From positions 1-22,324 of the forward strand of contig URBJ01000035.1 of assembly GCA_900546005.1 (NCBI GenBank): a stretch of 22,324 bases of DNA, written 5' to 3'. This DNA comes from an uncultured Alistipes sp. (GTDB taxonomy: Bacteria; Bacteroidota; Bacteroidia; Bacteroidales; Rikenellaceae). Position 1 is the first letter of the stretch; each line of letters begins with the position of its first letter. Shown in pieces: positions 9,277 to 17,009 of this stretch. The translations under genes were made by a program, and so were the position numbers. Below the pieces are notes generated by a model, which was not told the origin of the DNA, made no database searches, and was given only the letters and a program-made list of their open reading frames with translations.

Positions 9277-9590
9277 ACGATAAGTATACTTGGTAAATGT
9301 TAATGTTTTCCGTCGGAATTGCTGCTCCGCACCAGATGCGGGTGCAAAGATAATGGTTTGGACTCAGAAAAAATCGAGCAGAAATATACCTTTTGCGCAA
9401 AAGTAGTACAAAATGTTTGTTTTTACGGGTAATTTTTATTTTTTTTGCAACAATAGGTCGGATCGTTAAAAAATATATACAGAACGCCGACTGGTAAGCA
9501 GATGTTCCGAGGTGGACGGATTCTGGCAAGGACCGGAGATCTATGGGACATGTTGCAGCAATAGATTTTTGAACCGAAAAACCATCGTGT
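9277..9590. other. Divergent intergenic region between lysC and the ACT-protein gene
   Basis: This 314-bp stretch has no credible gene. It is AT-rich in its middle (9390-9475, with T runs) and holds the lysC -7 box candidates (9345-9352 and 9398-9405). For the plus-strand gene I found only weak -7-like sites (for example GATTTTTG at 9564-9571). No lysine riboswitch or clear inverted repeat was recognised by eye. Confidence 0.6.
9345..9352 (-). promoter_or_regulatory. Candidate -7 box of the lysC-lysA operon
   Basis: The minus strand reads TATCTTTGC, a full match to the Bacteroidetes -7 element. No good -33 TTG lies 19-21 bp upstream, so the promoter may need an activator or be weak. A second match, TACTTTTG, lies at 9398-9405. 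Confidence 0.45.
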
Positions 9591-10259
9591 ATGTTGACGA
9601 TTCCAAACGCCGTAGAAGAGGTAATCAAGAAGAAACCGTTTTTGGAGGGAGCGCTTGTCGAGGGGTTGGTCAACCTCTCCGCCTTGGCCCGCCAACTCAA
9701 ACCCGACATCGAAAAAAAAGTGGGCCGTCCGGTCAATGACAGTGCGGTGATCATGGCACTCAACCGTCTGGTTCCGCGGTTGGAGCTGATGTCGGCCATG
9801 AAATTCAAGAAGGTGGTCGAAAACATCGGCGACATCATCGTACGTTCGAATCTGGCAGACTATGCTTTCGTCAATTCGCCGACCCTTTTTGCCAAACAGG
9901 CACGTCTGCTGGAGCGTATCAGCACGATGAAGGATGTTTTCTGTACCTTTTCACAAGGAATTTATGAGACGACGTTCGTTGTAAGCAATTCGATCGTCGA
10001 TCTGGTAGACGAAATTTTTACGCATGAGAGTCGAATCGCCAAGACCGAAAATCTCTCCTCGATTACCGTAAAACTTCCGGCCGAAAATACGGTGTGCCCC
10101 GGAGTGTACTACTATATATTTAAGGAGTTGGCATGGGACAACATCAACATTGCGGAGGTGATCAGTACGACCAATGAGTTTACGGTCGTGATCGGCGATG
10201 CGGATATCCACCGGGCCTTTACGATTCTGATGGAGGCGAAGCGGCAGGCAACTCTGTAA
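9591..10259 (+). CDS. ACT-domain protein with helical (wHTH-like) N-terminus, possible amino-acid sensor
   Basis: 222 aa, no signal peptide or membrane segment, so cytoplasmic. The N-terminal third is helical (LVNLSALARQLKPDIEKKVG, then NDSAVIMALNRLVPRLE) and resembles a small winged-helix or similar DNA-binding unit. The middle is a beta-rich stretch. From about residue 155 it looks like an ACT domain of the aspartokinase kind (SSITVKLPAE, then YYYIFKELAWDNINIAEVIS, then EFTVVIGDADIHRAF). ACT domains bind amino acids, and the gene is divergent from lysC-lysA, so a role in sensing an aspartate-family amino acid is an attractive inference. Archaeal predicted regulators (COG2150) share an HTH-plus-ACT plan. 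It lacks the kinase KFGGTS motif and is not an aspartokinase. The domain calls are by eye. Confidence 0.75.
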   Translation: MLTIPNAVEEVIKKKPFLEGALVEGLVNLSALARQLKPDIEKKVGRPVNDSAVIMALNRLVPRLELMSAMKFKKVVENIGDIIVRSNLADYAFVNSPTLFAKQARLLERISTMKDVFCTFSQGIYETTFVVSNSIVDLVDEIFTHESRIAKTENLSSITVKLPAENTVCPGVYYYIFKELAWDNINIAEVISTTNEFTVVIGDADIHRAFTILMEAKRQATL

Positions 10260-10311
10260 GAGTTTGTCTTTTCGTCGTGAGGCCGTTCCCTCGAAAATAA
10301 ACTAAGAAGCA

Positions 10312-11082
10312 GTGAAGCGGATCGTCATATTGTTGAGTGCGGTCGTGTTTTGTGTGTCGTTGCAGGCGCAACGGACGAAAGTGCCCCGCAAATTGATGCA
10401 GGACAGCCTGCCTGCTATGGTCGAACGGTGTGCACGGGTGCTCGATGCGGCCTATATGGCTCAACGATTGATCCGAATCGATCGGAACCTGAAGGGATGG
10501 AGGGGGTGTCCGGTTGCGCTGTATGCGTACGAGACTGGCTACGACAGTACGGCTCGCGGACCGAAACTCGGTAAGGTATATCTCTATAGTCCCTCACCTG
10601 AAAGGTTGGCCAGATGGATCATGAACGCATGCTGGAAGGTGAAAGGAAGTCTCGATTACCGGTATACGGAACGGATGCGTAGACAGATTCTGTACCAATC
10701 GGGCGGGCAGTTCCCTGTGAACGGGGTGGTGTATGAAGCGATGTATCGGGCAGGGGACTATTACCCTTACCTTTTCAAGAACGGGGTGACGGTTTGGTTG
10801 GCCGACACTACCTATTTTGCGGCCGACAAACATCCGACAGAGACTCAGTTGGATTTTTACCTCAAAATGACGAAAAATGATTTGAAACCGCATACGGGAA
10901 AGTATGCGCGGATTATCAGCACGACGCCTCAGCAATATGTGGCAGCAGGAGGCAAAGTGTCGGTATTGGATGGAGATGCTGTATCGCAGCGATGGCTGGA
11001 TGTGGTTCGCAAGATGTACAAGCGGGCAATGAGAAGCGACCGGAATAAGTTGATGGAGATTTGGGCGGAGGCTAATTTGTAA
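10312..11082 (+). CDS. Exported protein of unknown function
   Basis: I do not recognise this 256-aa protein. The start is GTG (10312): an in-frame TAA lies three codons upstream, and the first in-frame ATG comes after the signal peptide. MKRIVILLSAVVFCVSLQAQ is a typical Sec signal peptide with cleavage near residue 18-20, so the product should be periplasmic or surface-bound; there is no lipobox Cys. The mature part is basic, with many Arg and Tyr residues, two Cys close to the start of the mature region (about 40 and 66), and no repeats or transmembrane helices. It follows the ACT-protein gene by 52 bp on the same strand, so co-transcription is possible, though nothing in its sequence links it to amino-acid metabolism. 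It converges on the peroxiredoxin gene. Confidence 0.8.
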   Translation: MKRIVILLSAVVFCVSLQAQRTKVPRKLMQDSLPAMVERCARVLDAAYMAQRLIRIDRNLKGWRGCPVALYAYETGYDSTARGPKLGKVYLYSPSPERLARWIMNACWKVKGSLDYRYTERMRRQILYQSGGQFPVNGVVYEAMYRAGDYYPYLFKNGVTVWLADTTYFAADKHPTETQLDFYLKMTKNDLKPHTGKYARIISTTPQQYVAAGGKVSVLDGDAVSQRWLDVVRKMYKRAMRSDRNKLMEIWAEANL

Positions 11083-11211
11083 TGATAACGATTGAAGATT
11101 GACTTTTAAATACGATACATGACCTCTCGAAAGAATATCGGGGGGGGAGGATGCTTAAATGTGTGGAACTAAATTTCAGACAATAAGCAAGAAAAATTAA
11201 GCATAAAACAA

Positions 11212-11259
11212 ACTGTGCCGGCTGAATTCGATTCCTTTCTCATTCATGACCGACACAGT
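11212..11259 (-). terminator. Probable terminator of the peroxiredoxin gene
   Basis: A 10-bp stem (11212-11221 with 11250-11259; CACAG at its base) includes a G.U pair that exists only in the minus-strand RNA. An inner 5-bp stem (TGAAT/ATTCA, 11223-11227 with 11242-11246) extends it. On the minus strand it is followed by TTTGTTTTATGC. It lies about 30 bp past the peroxiredoxin stop. Confidence 0.5.
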
Positions 11260-11290
11260 CTGTTCTTTATGTTTCACTGGTGGGAATAAC

Positions 11291-12004
11291 CTATTTGTTT
11301 CCACCGAGTTTGCTCTCTACCTCTTCTTTGCTTAATTGTTTGGTGCAGAAGAACCAGTCATAACACTTCATTTCGCCCTCCTCTCCGTCCATGCGGGCTT
11401 TTGCCACGCCGCAGGAACCGGCTGTAGGTACGATTACTTCGTCACCGGGACGCCAGTCTGCCGGCAGTGCGACGCCGAAATTGTCTGTCGTTTGCAGTCC
11501 GATAAGGATTCGTTTGATTTCGTCGAAGTTGCGACCAAGTGACAGCGGGTAGTATAGAATCGTGCGAATTTTATCCTGCGGATCGATGAAAAATACCGCT
11601 CGGACAGCAGAAGTTTGGCTTTCTCCGGGTTGGATCATGCCATAAAGCTTGGCCACCTGCATCGTAATGTCTTCGATGAGCGGGAACTTTACTTCTACAT
11701 CCTTCATGCCCTTGTATTCGATTTTGTCTTTGATGGTGCGCAGCCATGCGATGTGGCTGTACAGGCCGTCTACCGACAGACCGACCAGCTGGCAGTTAAG
11801 CGCTTCGAAATCGTCGGCCATGGAGGCGAAGGTCATAAATTCTGATGTACATACAGGGGTGAAATCGGCCGGATGGCTGAACAGAATTTTCCATTTCCCC
11901 TTGTAATCGCTCGGAAAGTTGATCTCTCCTTGCGTCGTTTTTGCCGTAAAAGCCGGAGCTGAGTCGCCGATCCTCGGCATGGCATTGATCTGATTGTTTT
12001 CCAT
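11291..12004 (-). CDS. Peroxiredoxin, thiol peroxidase of the Prx6/archaeal (PH1217) type
   Basis: Cytoplasmic thiol peroxidase that reduces hydrogen peroxide and organic peroxides, using a peroxidatic cysteine. At 237 aa it is longer than AhpC because of the extended C-terminal domain of the Prx6 group. The active-site loop reads SHPADFTPVCTSEF (H44, T49, C52). The C-terminal region carries three more Cys: C198 (SCGVAK), C214 and C220 (MKCYDWFFC). This matches the archaeal enzymes, in which two C-terminal Cys take part in the redox cycle. Conserved PLIEDITMQVAKLYG and RAVFFIDP support the family. It has no signal peptide. A TATCTTTG box and a palindrome lie 100 bp upstream, and a hairpin follows the stop. 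Confidence 0.95.
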   Translation of the reverse strand: MENNQINAMPRIGDSAPAFTAKTTQGEINFPSDYKGKWKILFSHPADFTPVCTSEFMTFASMADDFEALNCQLVGLSVDGLYSHIAWLRTIKDKIEYKGMKDVEVKFPLIEDITMQVAKLYGMIQPGESQTSAVRAVFFIDPQDKIRTILYYPLSLGRNFDEIKRILIGLQTTDNFGVALPADWRPGDEVIVPTAGSCGVAKARMDGEEGEMKCYDWFFCTKQLSKEEVESKLGGNK

Positions 12005-12092
12005 AAAAAACTGATTTTAAGTTAAACATAAAAATCGGATCGGTGTGGTTTTATAAAAAACAGGAATGGATTATATGATTATCCTCCTCCTC

Positions 12093-12111
12093 TTGTCTGA
12101 AGACAAAGATA
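12093..12111 (-). promoter_or_regulatory. -7 box and overlapping palindrome upstream of the peroxiredoxin gene
   Basis: On the minus strand TATCTTTG (12104-12111) matches the Bacteroidetes -7 box. A 14-bp palindrome, TTGTCT-TC-AGACAA (12093-12106), overlaps its last three bases and the expected start site near 12097. No TTG is found 20 bp upstream of the box. The arrangement suits a regulator bound over the start site. Confidence 0.45.
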
Positions 12112-12231
12112 ATAAAAAATTCTATATGATAAAAAATATCAATTGTTTTTTATGGAAATTTGTTGTTAAAGACATTTTATATAGTTTGGGGGTCGTCTTT
12201 GGAGAGTTTTGTATTTTCGATTTTAGTTTGA

Positions 12232-13500
12232 TTAAATCCGTCCAAATCCCATTCGCCTCCGAGCCCATGGCATGACCAAAGCCGGCGGTTTCTGTTCGCG
12301 CAACAGATCGGCCATGTATTTCATGTAAGGATCTACATGTTTGAAAAACAGTTTGAATCCTTCGCATAGTGCATTCTTGTTGGGCTTTCCGTCGGCCGAT
12401 TGCTCGAAGCGGTGCTTGGGACACTCTCCCCGGCAGGCAAAATAGTAGCGACAGTTGAGGCATTCGGACGGCAGGGTATTGCGTTTGTCCATCCCGAACC
12501 GGAACTGCTCTTTTTTGCGGTATAAGGATCTCAGATTGTGGTCCTTAATATTTCCCAGACGGTATTCCGGATAGACGAAGTGGTCGCAGGAGTAGACGTC
12601 ACCGTTGTGTTCGATGACCAAGGCATCGCCGCACGTGTCTGCAAAAGCGCACAGAGCAGGAGGTACCCCGACCCATTGGGCCAGAGCGACATCGAACATC
12701 TGAACGAAGTAGCGTCCGACATCCGTCAGTACCCACTCGTCGAAAATGTCGTTGAGGAATCGGCCGTATCCTTTGGCCGAGACGGACCATTCTGCCATGA
12801 CCGAATCCGGAGTTCCGGGCGGAACGATCAACGGCTTCCCTGTCTTGTCGGAGATGCGTACATGTTCGAGTGCCGGCAGAAACTGCATGAACGAGCTGCC
12901 GATCGATTTGAGGGATCGATAGATTTCGACCGCTTTCCCTTCGCTGGCCCGACTGACGACGCTCATAGTATTGAACTCGACCCGATATTTTTTCATCAGT
13001 TCGATGGCGTTCATCACCTTGTCAAAAGTGGCTTCTCCGGCTTTGTTCCTCCGGTAGGCATCGTGAACGGAAGCCGGACCATCGATGGAGATGCCGATCA
13101 GAAAGCGGTGCTCGGCAAAGAAGCGGCACCACGCTTCGTCGATCAGCATGCCGTTTGTCTGCAATACGTTCTCAATCTGTTTTCCGTTGGCATATTGTCG
13201 TTGCAGATCGACGGCTTTTTTGTAAAAATCGAGTCCTGCGATCAAAGGCTCTCCGCCGTGCCAAACGAACATGATCTGCGGAATGTCGTTGGCTTGGATA
13301 TATTGTTTTATGGTTGTCTCCAGCAGTTCGTCGTCCATGATGGACTGACGGTTCTCGTATAAAGAGGCTTTGTCTAAGTAGTAGCAGTAGCGGCATCCCA
13401 GATTGCAGACCGATCCGGCCGGTTTGATCATGGCGGAGAAAGCCGTCGGTCGGTTCGGTTTGAGGGCTTCGTCGAATGTGATGAATTTTTTGCGGTTCAT
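12232..13500 (-). CDS. Anaerobic sulfatase-maturating enzyme (radical SAM, SPASM)
   Basis: Oxidises the active-site Ser or Cys of S1 sulfatases to C-alpha-formylglycine without oxygen, using S-adenosylmethionine, before the sulfatase is exported. The 422 aa match the family. The radical-SAM cluster motif is CNLGCRYC (C32, C36, C39). The C-terminal SPASM region carries the Cys set for two further Fe-S clusters: CAFADTCGD, YSCDHFVYPEYRLGN, then CLNCRYYFACRGECPKHRF. It lies back to back with three sulfatase genes, its evident substrates. Two -7-like sites on the minus strand (13651-13658, TAATTTTG; 13531-13538, TACCTTTC) could drive it; neither has a good -33 box. Confidence 0.95.
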   Translation of the reverse strand: MNRKKFITFDEALKPNRPTAFSAMIKPAGSVCNLGCRYCYYLDKASLYENRQSIMDDELLETTIKQYIQANDIPQIMFVWHGGEPLIAGLDFYKKAVDLQRQYANGKQIENVLQTNGMLIDEAWCRFFAEHRFLIGISIDGPASVHDAYRRNKAGEATFDKVMNAIELMKKYRVEFNTMSVVSRASEGKAVEIYRSLKSIGSSFMQFLPALEHVRISDKTGKPLIVPPGTPDSVMAEWSVSAKGYGRFLNDIFDEWVLTDVGRYFVQMFDVALAQWVGVPPALCAFADTCGDALVIEHNGDVYSCDHFVYPEYRLGNIKDHNLRSLYRKKEQFRFGMDKRNTLPSECLNCRYYFACRGECPKHRFEQSADGKPNKNALCEGFKLFFKHVDPYMKYMADLLREQKPPALVMPWARRRMGFGRI

Positions 13501-13568
13501 GGTGTTTGCCCAGCACTTTAAAAAGAATACGAAAGGTATTAAATCTCGGGAATATAAAAAAAGAAAGG

Positions 13569-13599
13569 TTGATTATTTTTTACGGAAACGTTATCTTTG
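13569..13599 (+). promoter_or_regulatory. Promoter of the three-sulfatase operon
   Basis: TTG (13569-13571), exactly 20 bp, then TATCTTTG (13592-13599): a full Bacteroidetes -33/-7 promoter. Transcription would begin near 13606, leaving a leader of about 90 nt before the first sulfatase at 13697. No SusR or anti-sigma gene is nearby to suggest how it is controlled. Confidence 0.7.
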
Positions 13600-13696
13600 A
13601 AAAACAGCGAATCAAGGAAAAAAGTCTAACGGCTCGTCTCGTTGTGGTTGCAAAATTAGGGGGTTTGTATCACTGAAGAAAGTAAAACATAGAGAA

Positions 13697-15178
13697 ATGA
13701 AGGAATCCATACTCTTTTCGGCCTGTATGTTATTGACTGCCGAATCGGCAGTTTATGCGGGAAATGGCGATTCGTTGTCTCCCCCAAAGGAAAAACCCAA
13801 TATTTTGATTATCCAGTGTGACCAGCAGCGATATGACTGTCTCGGATATACGGAAAATCCGATCGTGAAGACTCCGAATATCGACCGACTGGCGGATCAG
13901 GGGATGCAGTTCACGCGGGCCTACACGCCGATCCCGACCAGTTGTCCGGCCCGACAGTGTCTGCTGTCGGGACAGTGGCCCGAACAGCACGGAGGTCTCT
14001 GGAATTATGACATTACGTTGCCTGTCAGGTTGTTTGATTCGGATACATGGACCGAACGGCTACAAGACGAGGGGTATCGGACGGGGTATGTGGGCAAATG
14101 GCACGTGCACCCGACCAAAACCCCGCTCGATTTCGGATTCGACGACTATGTCAACGAGGCACAGTATGCGGCATGGCTTAAAAGCGAGGGAAAACGCCTG
14201 CATCGGGTCAACACCGGACAGACCGCGATGATGGGCGGTTACGACAGTATCGACAAGGAGGTGGCCTCGGTCCATTGGTTTGTCCGGCAGGCGATCGAGT
14301 TGATCCGCAAATACGAAAGTGAGGGGAAGCCATGGCATCTGCGGTTGGATTATGTCGAGCCGCATCTGCCCTGTTATCCGGTGAAGGAGTTCTATGACCG
14401 GTATGCTTCGCGGTCTATCCCTCAGTGGCCGAATTTTCCAGACGATTTGGAGAATAAACCCTATATCCAGCGGCAGCAGATTCTGAACTGGACGCTGGAA
14501 GATTATACGTGGGCCGATTGGGAACGCTACATGCGCTCCTATTATGCGGTTGTGGAGCAGGTCGACGATGCAATCGGCATACTGATCGAGGAGCTTGAGA
14601 AAGAGGGGTTGACAGACCATACGATGATCGTTTATACCGCCGATCATGGCGATGCGGCCGGAAGTCACGGCATGTTGGACAAACATTATGTCATGTATGA
14701 GGAGGAGGTCCATGTGCCGCTGATCGTGCGTTGGGATGGAGTGGTTGAGGCGGGCAGTCGATGTGATGCCTTCATTTGTCATGCACTCGATCTGGCTGCG
14801 ACGATTCCCGAGATTGCAGGTTTTGAGTTTGCCTCTGCGGGAGCTTCGTTGATGCCTCTGCTTACGGGACAGCGCGATACGACTTGCCGTGACTATGCTT
14901 TCAGTAACTACAACGGGCAGCAGTTCGGCCTGTTCGTACAACGTATGGTTCGTGATGAGCGGTATAAATATGTGTGGAATCCGACCGATACCGATGAGTT
15001 CTATGACCTGCAGGAGGATCCCTATGAAATGATCAACCAGATCGCGAATCCTGCGTATGCACCGGAAGTGGCACGATTGCGTAAGGTGCTGTACGAGGAT
15101 CTTGTGCAGCGTAAGGATGCGGCGGCGGGAAATCCATCGGCTGCAAAACGTCAGCTGCTCGAGGGTATGAAATATTAA
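13697..15178 (+). CDS. S1-family sulfatase 1 (Ser-type)
   Basis: Hydrolyses a sulfate ester, probably on a host or dietary glycan. At 493 aa it is a full-length S1 sulfatase. The N-terminal hydrophobic stretch (residues 5-21, ending VYAG) is a signal peptide. The N-terminal metal site reads QCDQQRYD (D42; Gln where many have the second Asp). The modification motif is S82-C-P-A-R86 followed by QCLLSG. The Ser stands 10 residues before the Gly as in CxPSRxxLLTG, so Ser and not C83 is the residue to be converted. VGKWH supplies K134 and H136, and TADHGDAAGSHG supplies D316 and H317. The gene opens a run of three sulfatases, 13 bp before the second. The substrate cannot be deduced. Confidence 0.95.
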   Translation: MKESILFSACMLLTAESAVYAGNGDSLSPPKEKPNILIIQCDQQRYDCLGYTENPIVKTPNIDRLADQGMQFTRAYTPIPTSCPARQCLLSGQWPEQHGGLWNYDITLPVRLFDSDTWTERLQDEGYRTGYVGKWHVHPTKTPLDFGFDDYVNEAQYAAWLKSEGKRLHRVNTGQTAMMGGYDSIDKEVASVHWFVRQAIELIRKYESEGKPWHLRLDYVEPHLPCYPVKEFYDRYASRSIPQWPNFPDDLENKPYIQRQQILNWTLEDYTWADWERYMRSYYAVVEQVDDAIGILIEELEKEGLTDHTMIVYTADHGDAAGSHGMLDKHYVMYEEEVHVPLIVRWDGVVEAGSRCDAFICHALDLAATIPEIAGFEFASAGASLMPLLTGQRDTTCRDYAFSNYNGQQFGLFVQRMVRDERYKYVWNPTDTDEFYDLQEDPYEMINQIANPAYAPEVARLRKVLYEDLVQRKDAAAGNPSAAKRQLLEGMKY

Positions 15179-15191
15179 TTTTTATCGGGGA

Positions 15192-16949
15192 ATGAGTACG
15201 TTAAAAAATACATCGATTCTTTGTTCTGCACTTACGTGCGTTTTGCCGGCGGCGGAAGTTGCTGGGGCGGCTCCCAATGAGCAGCGGCCCAATATCATTT
15301 TTATCTTGGCTGACGATCTGGGATATATGGACGTCTGCGCCTTTGCGCATCGTGTGACGGGAACGCCGGTTGACAGCATGTTTTTCGAGACACCTCATAT
15401 CGATCGGTTGGTGGAGGAGGGCATGGCTTTTTCGAATGCTTATGTGTGTCCGCTGAGCTCGCCGACGCGTTCAAGTCTGTTGACGGGAAAGTATGCGGCT
15501 CGGCTTGGGTTTACGACCGCCATGCCGGCCCGGGATACGTGGTACATGCTGAATGAAAAACCACCCCATCCGGGCTATGCGCACGATGCTATCTCGCACG
15601 AGGACGATATTCGTATCGAGCAGGCGTTGATCAACGGGAAGTCCAATTCGGCCATTCCTGCCGGATTGGCGTGGGACGAAGGTCGCAAGGAGGTGGTGCT
15701 TCCGGAGGCGATGGAGGGCTACCATACGGCGTTTATCGGGAAGTGGCATGTGGGCGGATTCGGTGCGGAGGGGTACCAGCCGGGCGATCGGGGTTTCGAT
15801 GAGGTGCCGGCTTATTTCGATGCCGGAGGTTCAGCTCATTTCGGCTGGAGAGGGGGCTGGAACGACCGGTCGAAACGGCGCTACCCGAAGATGCCGCAAC
15901 AGGAGTGGAAGATAGGGGATGCCGGTACGGAGAGCGGTGAGAGCTATCTGATCGATGATTTGACCCAGAAGGCGCTTGACTATATCGATCGGAGGGTTGC
16001 CGCCGATGACGGGCCGTTTTTCCTCTATTTCTGTGAGTTTGCAGTCCATACGCCGATACAGGCCAAGCCGGAGGATATTGAATATTTCTCGAACAAGCCA
16101 ACGCGGGGATGGAACCGGCAGAGCGATCCGGTCTATGCGGGGCTGGTGCACGGACTCGACAATTCGGTAGGAAAGATTCTCGACAAGCTCGAAGAGACCG
16201 GTATCGAGGAGAATACGCTTGTGGTCTTTTTGTCGGACAACGGGGGGATCGACGGAAAGATCACGCCGCACGATCTGATCACTAACAATTCGCCTTACGT
16301 AGGAGGGAAAGCGACGCTGTTCGAAGGCGGGGTGAAATCGCCGTTGGTTTTCCGTTGGAAAGGGCACATTGAGGGCGGAACGTGGGATGACCGTTCGCTG
16401 ATCGATGCCAGCGATCTCTTCCCGACATTGCTGGAATTTGCAGGAATCGATCCGACACCCTATTACACCGAGCAGCAGATCGACGGACGCAGTTTTTATT
16501 CACTTTTCCAACAGCAAAAGGGTAAGAAAAGAGAGATCTTTTCACGCGATACGCTCTATTGGCACTATCCGTTCAACGTGATATACAACAATCCTGTGGA
16601 TGGTCTTCCGCTTATGCCCCATTCGGCAGTTCGGGTCGGCGATATGAAGTTGATCTACGATTGGCACGGCCGGCTCTATCTGTTCGACATGGCGAAGGAT
16701 CCGTATGAGACGCATAACCTTGCCGCCCGACGGGCTAAGGATACGCGTCGGTTGTTCGGCGTTCTGGTGCAGTGGCTCGACCGCAATGTCGAAGCCCGTT
16801 ATCTACCGGTGAAGAATCCCGATTACGACAAGAGCAAGGAGTCTCGAAAGGGGACACCGTATGTCGATCTGATCGAGGTGTGGCGTTCCGGCGGAGATGT
16901 TGTCGAGGCGGCCACGATTCCGGATATGTCGCAACTCGTTATCCGATAA
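15192..16949 (+). CDS. S1-family sulfatase 2 (Ser-type), arylsulfatase A-like
   Basis: 585 aa, the longest of the three. The N-terminus (STLKNTSILCSALTCVLPAAEVAGAA) is a signal peptide. The metal site is ADDLGYMD (D41, D42). The modification motif is S89-S-P-T-R93 followed by SSLLTGKY, so the formylglycine precursor is Ser. GKWHVGG supplies K184 and H186, AVHTPI supplies H286, and LSDNGG supplies D349 and N350. GGKATLFEGGV (371-381) is typical of arylsulfatase A-like enzymes. An extra segment of about 60 residues (ARDTWYMLNEKPPHPG to about residue 165) sits between the active-site motif and GKWH. It starts 13 bp after sulfatase 1 and ends 60 bp before sulfatase 3. The substrate is unknown. 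Confidence 0.95.
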   Translation: MSTLKNTSILCSALTCVLPAAEVAGAAPNEQRPNIIFILADDLGYMDVCAFAHRVTGTPVDSMFFETPHIDRLVEEGMAFSNAYVCPLSSPTRSSLLTGKYAARLGFTTAMPARDTWYMLNEKPPHPGYAHDAISHEDDIRIEQALINGKSNSAIPAGLAWDEGRKEVVLPEAMEGYHTAFIGKWHVGGFGAEGYQPGDRGFDEVPAYFDAGGSAHFGWRGGWNDRSKRRYPKMPQQEWKIGDAGTESGESYLIDDLTQKALDYIDRRVAADDGPFFLYFCEFAVHTPIQAKPEDIEYFSNKPTRGWNRQSDPVYAGLVHGLDNSVGKILDKLEETGIEENTLVVFLSDNGGIDGKITPHDLITNNSPYVGGKATLFEGGVKSPLVFRWKGHIEGGTWDDRSLIDASDLFPTLLEFAGIDPTPYYTEQQIDGRSFYSLFQQQKGKKREIFSRDTLYWHYPFNVIYNNPVDGLPLMPHSAVRVGDMKLIYDWHGRLYLFDMAKDPYETHNLAARRAKDTRRLFGVLVQWLDRNVEARYLPVKNPDYDKSKESRKGTPYVDLIEVWRSGGDVVEAATIPDMSQLVIR

Positions 16950-17009
16950 TCGAAGCGATGGATTTTGTAGTTAAATATGTAAATTTGTTATAAACGTTAA
17001 TCGATAAAC

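Noticed and set aside
8221-9303. A 360-codon open frame on the plus strand opposite lysC
   Set aside because: It lies entirely antisense to a clear aspartokinase, has low-complexity composition typical of a reversed GC-rich gene, and shows no recognisable domain.
9591-10259. Annotation of the ACT protein as an aspartate kinase
   Set aside because: Only an ACT-like region is shared. The KFGGTS and GRGGSD kinase motifs are absent and the length is half that of a kinase.
12160-12231. A terminator after anSME from AAAGAC/GTCTTT (about 12167-12199)
   Set aside because: The stem is only 6 bp with a loop of about 20 nt and no clear T-tract on the minus strand.
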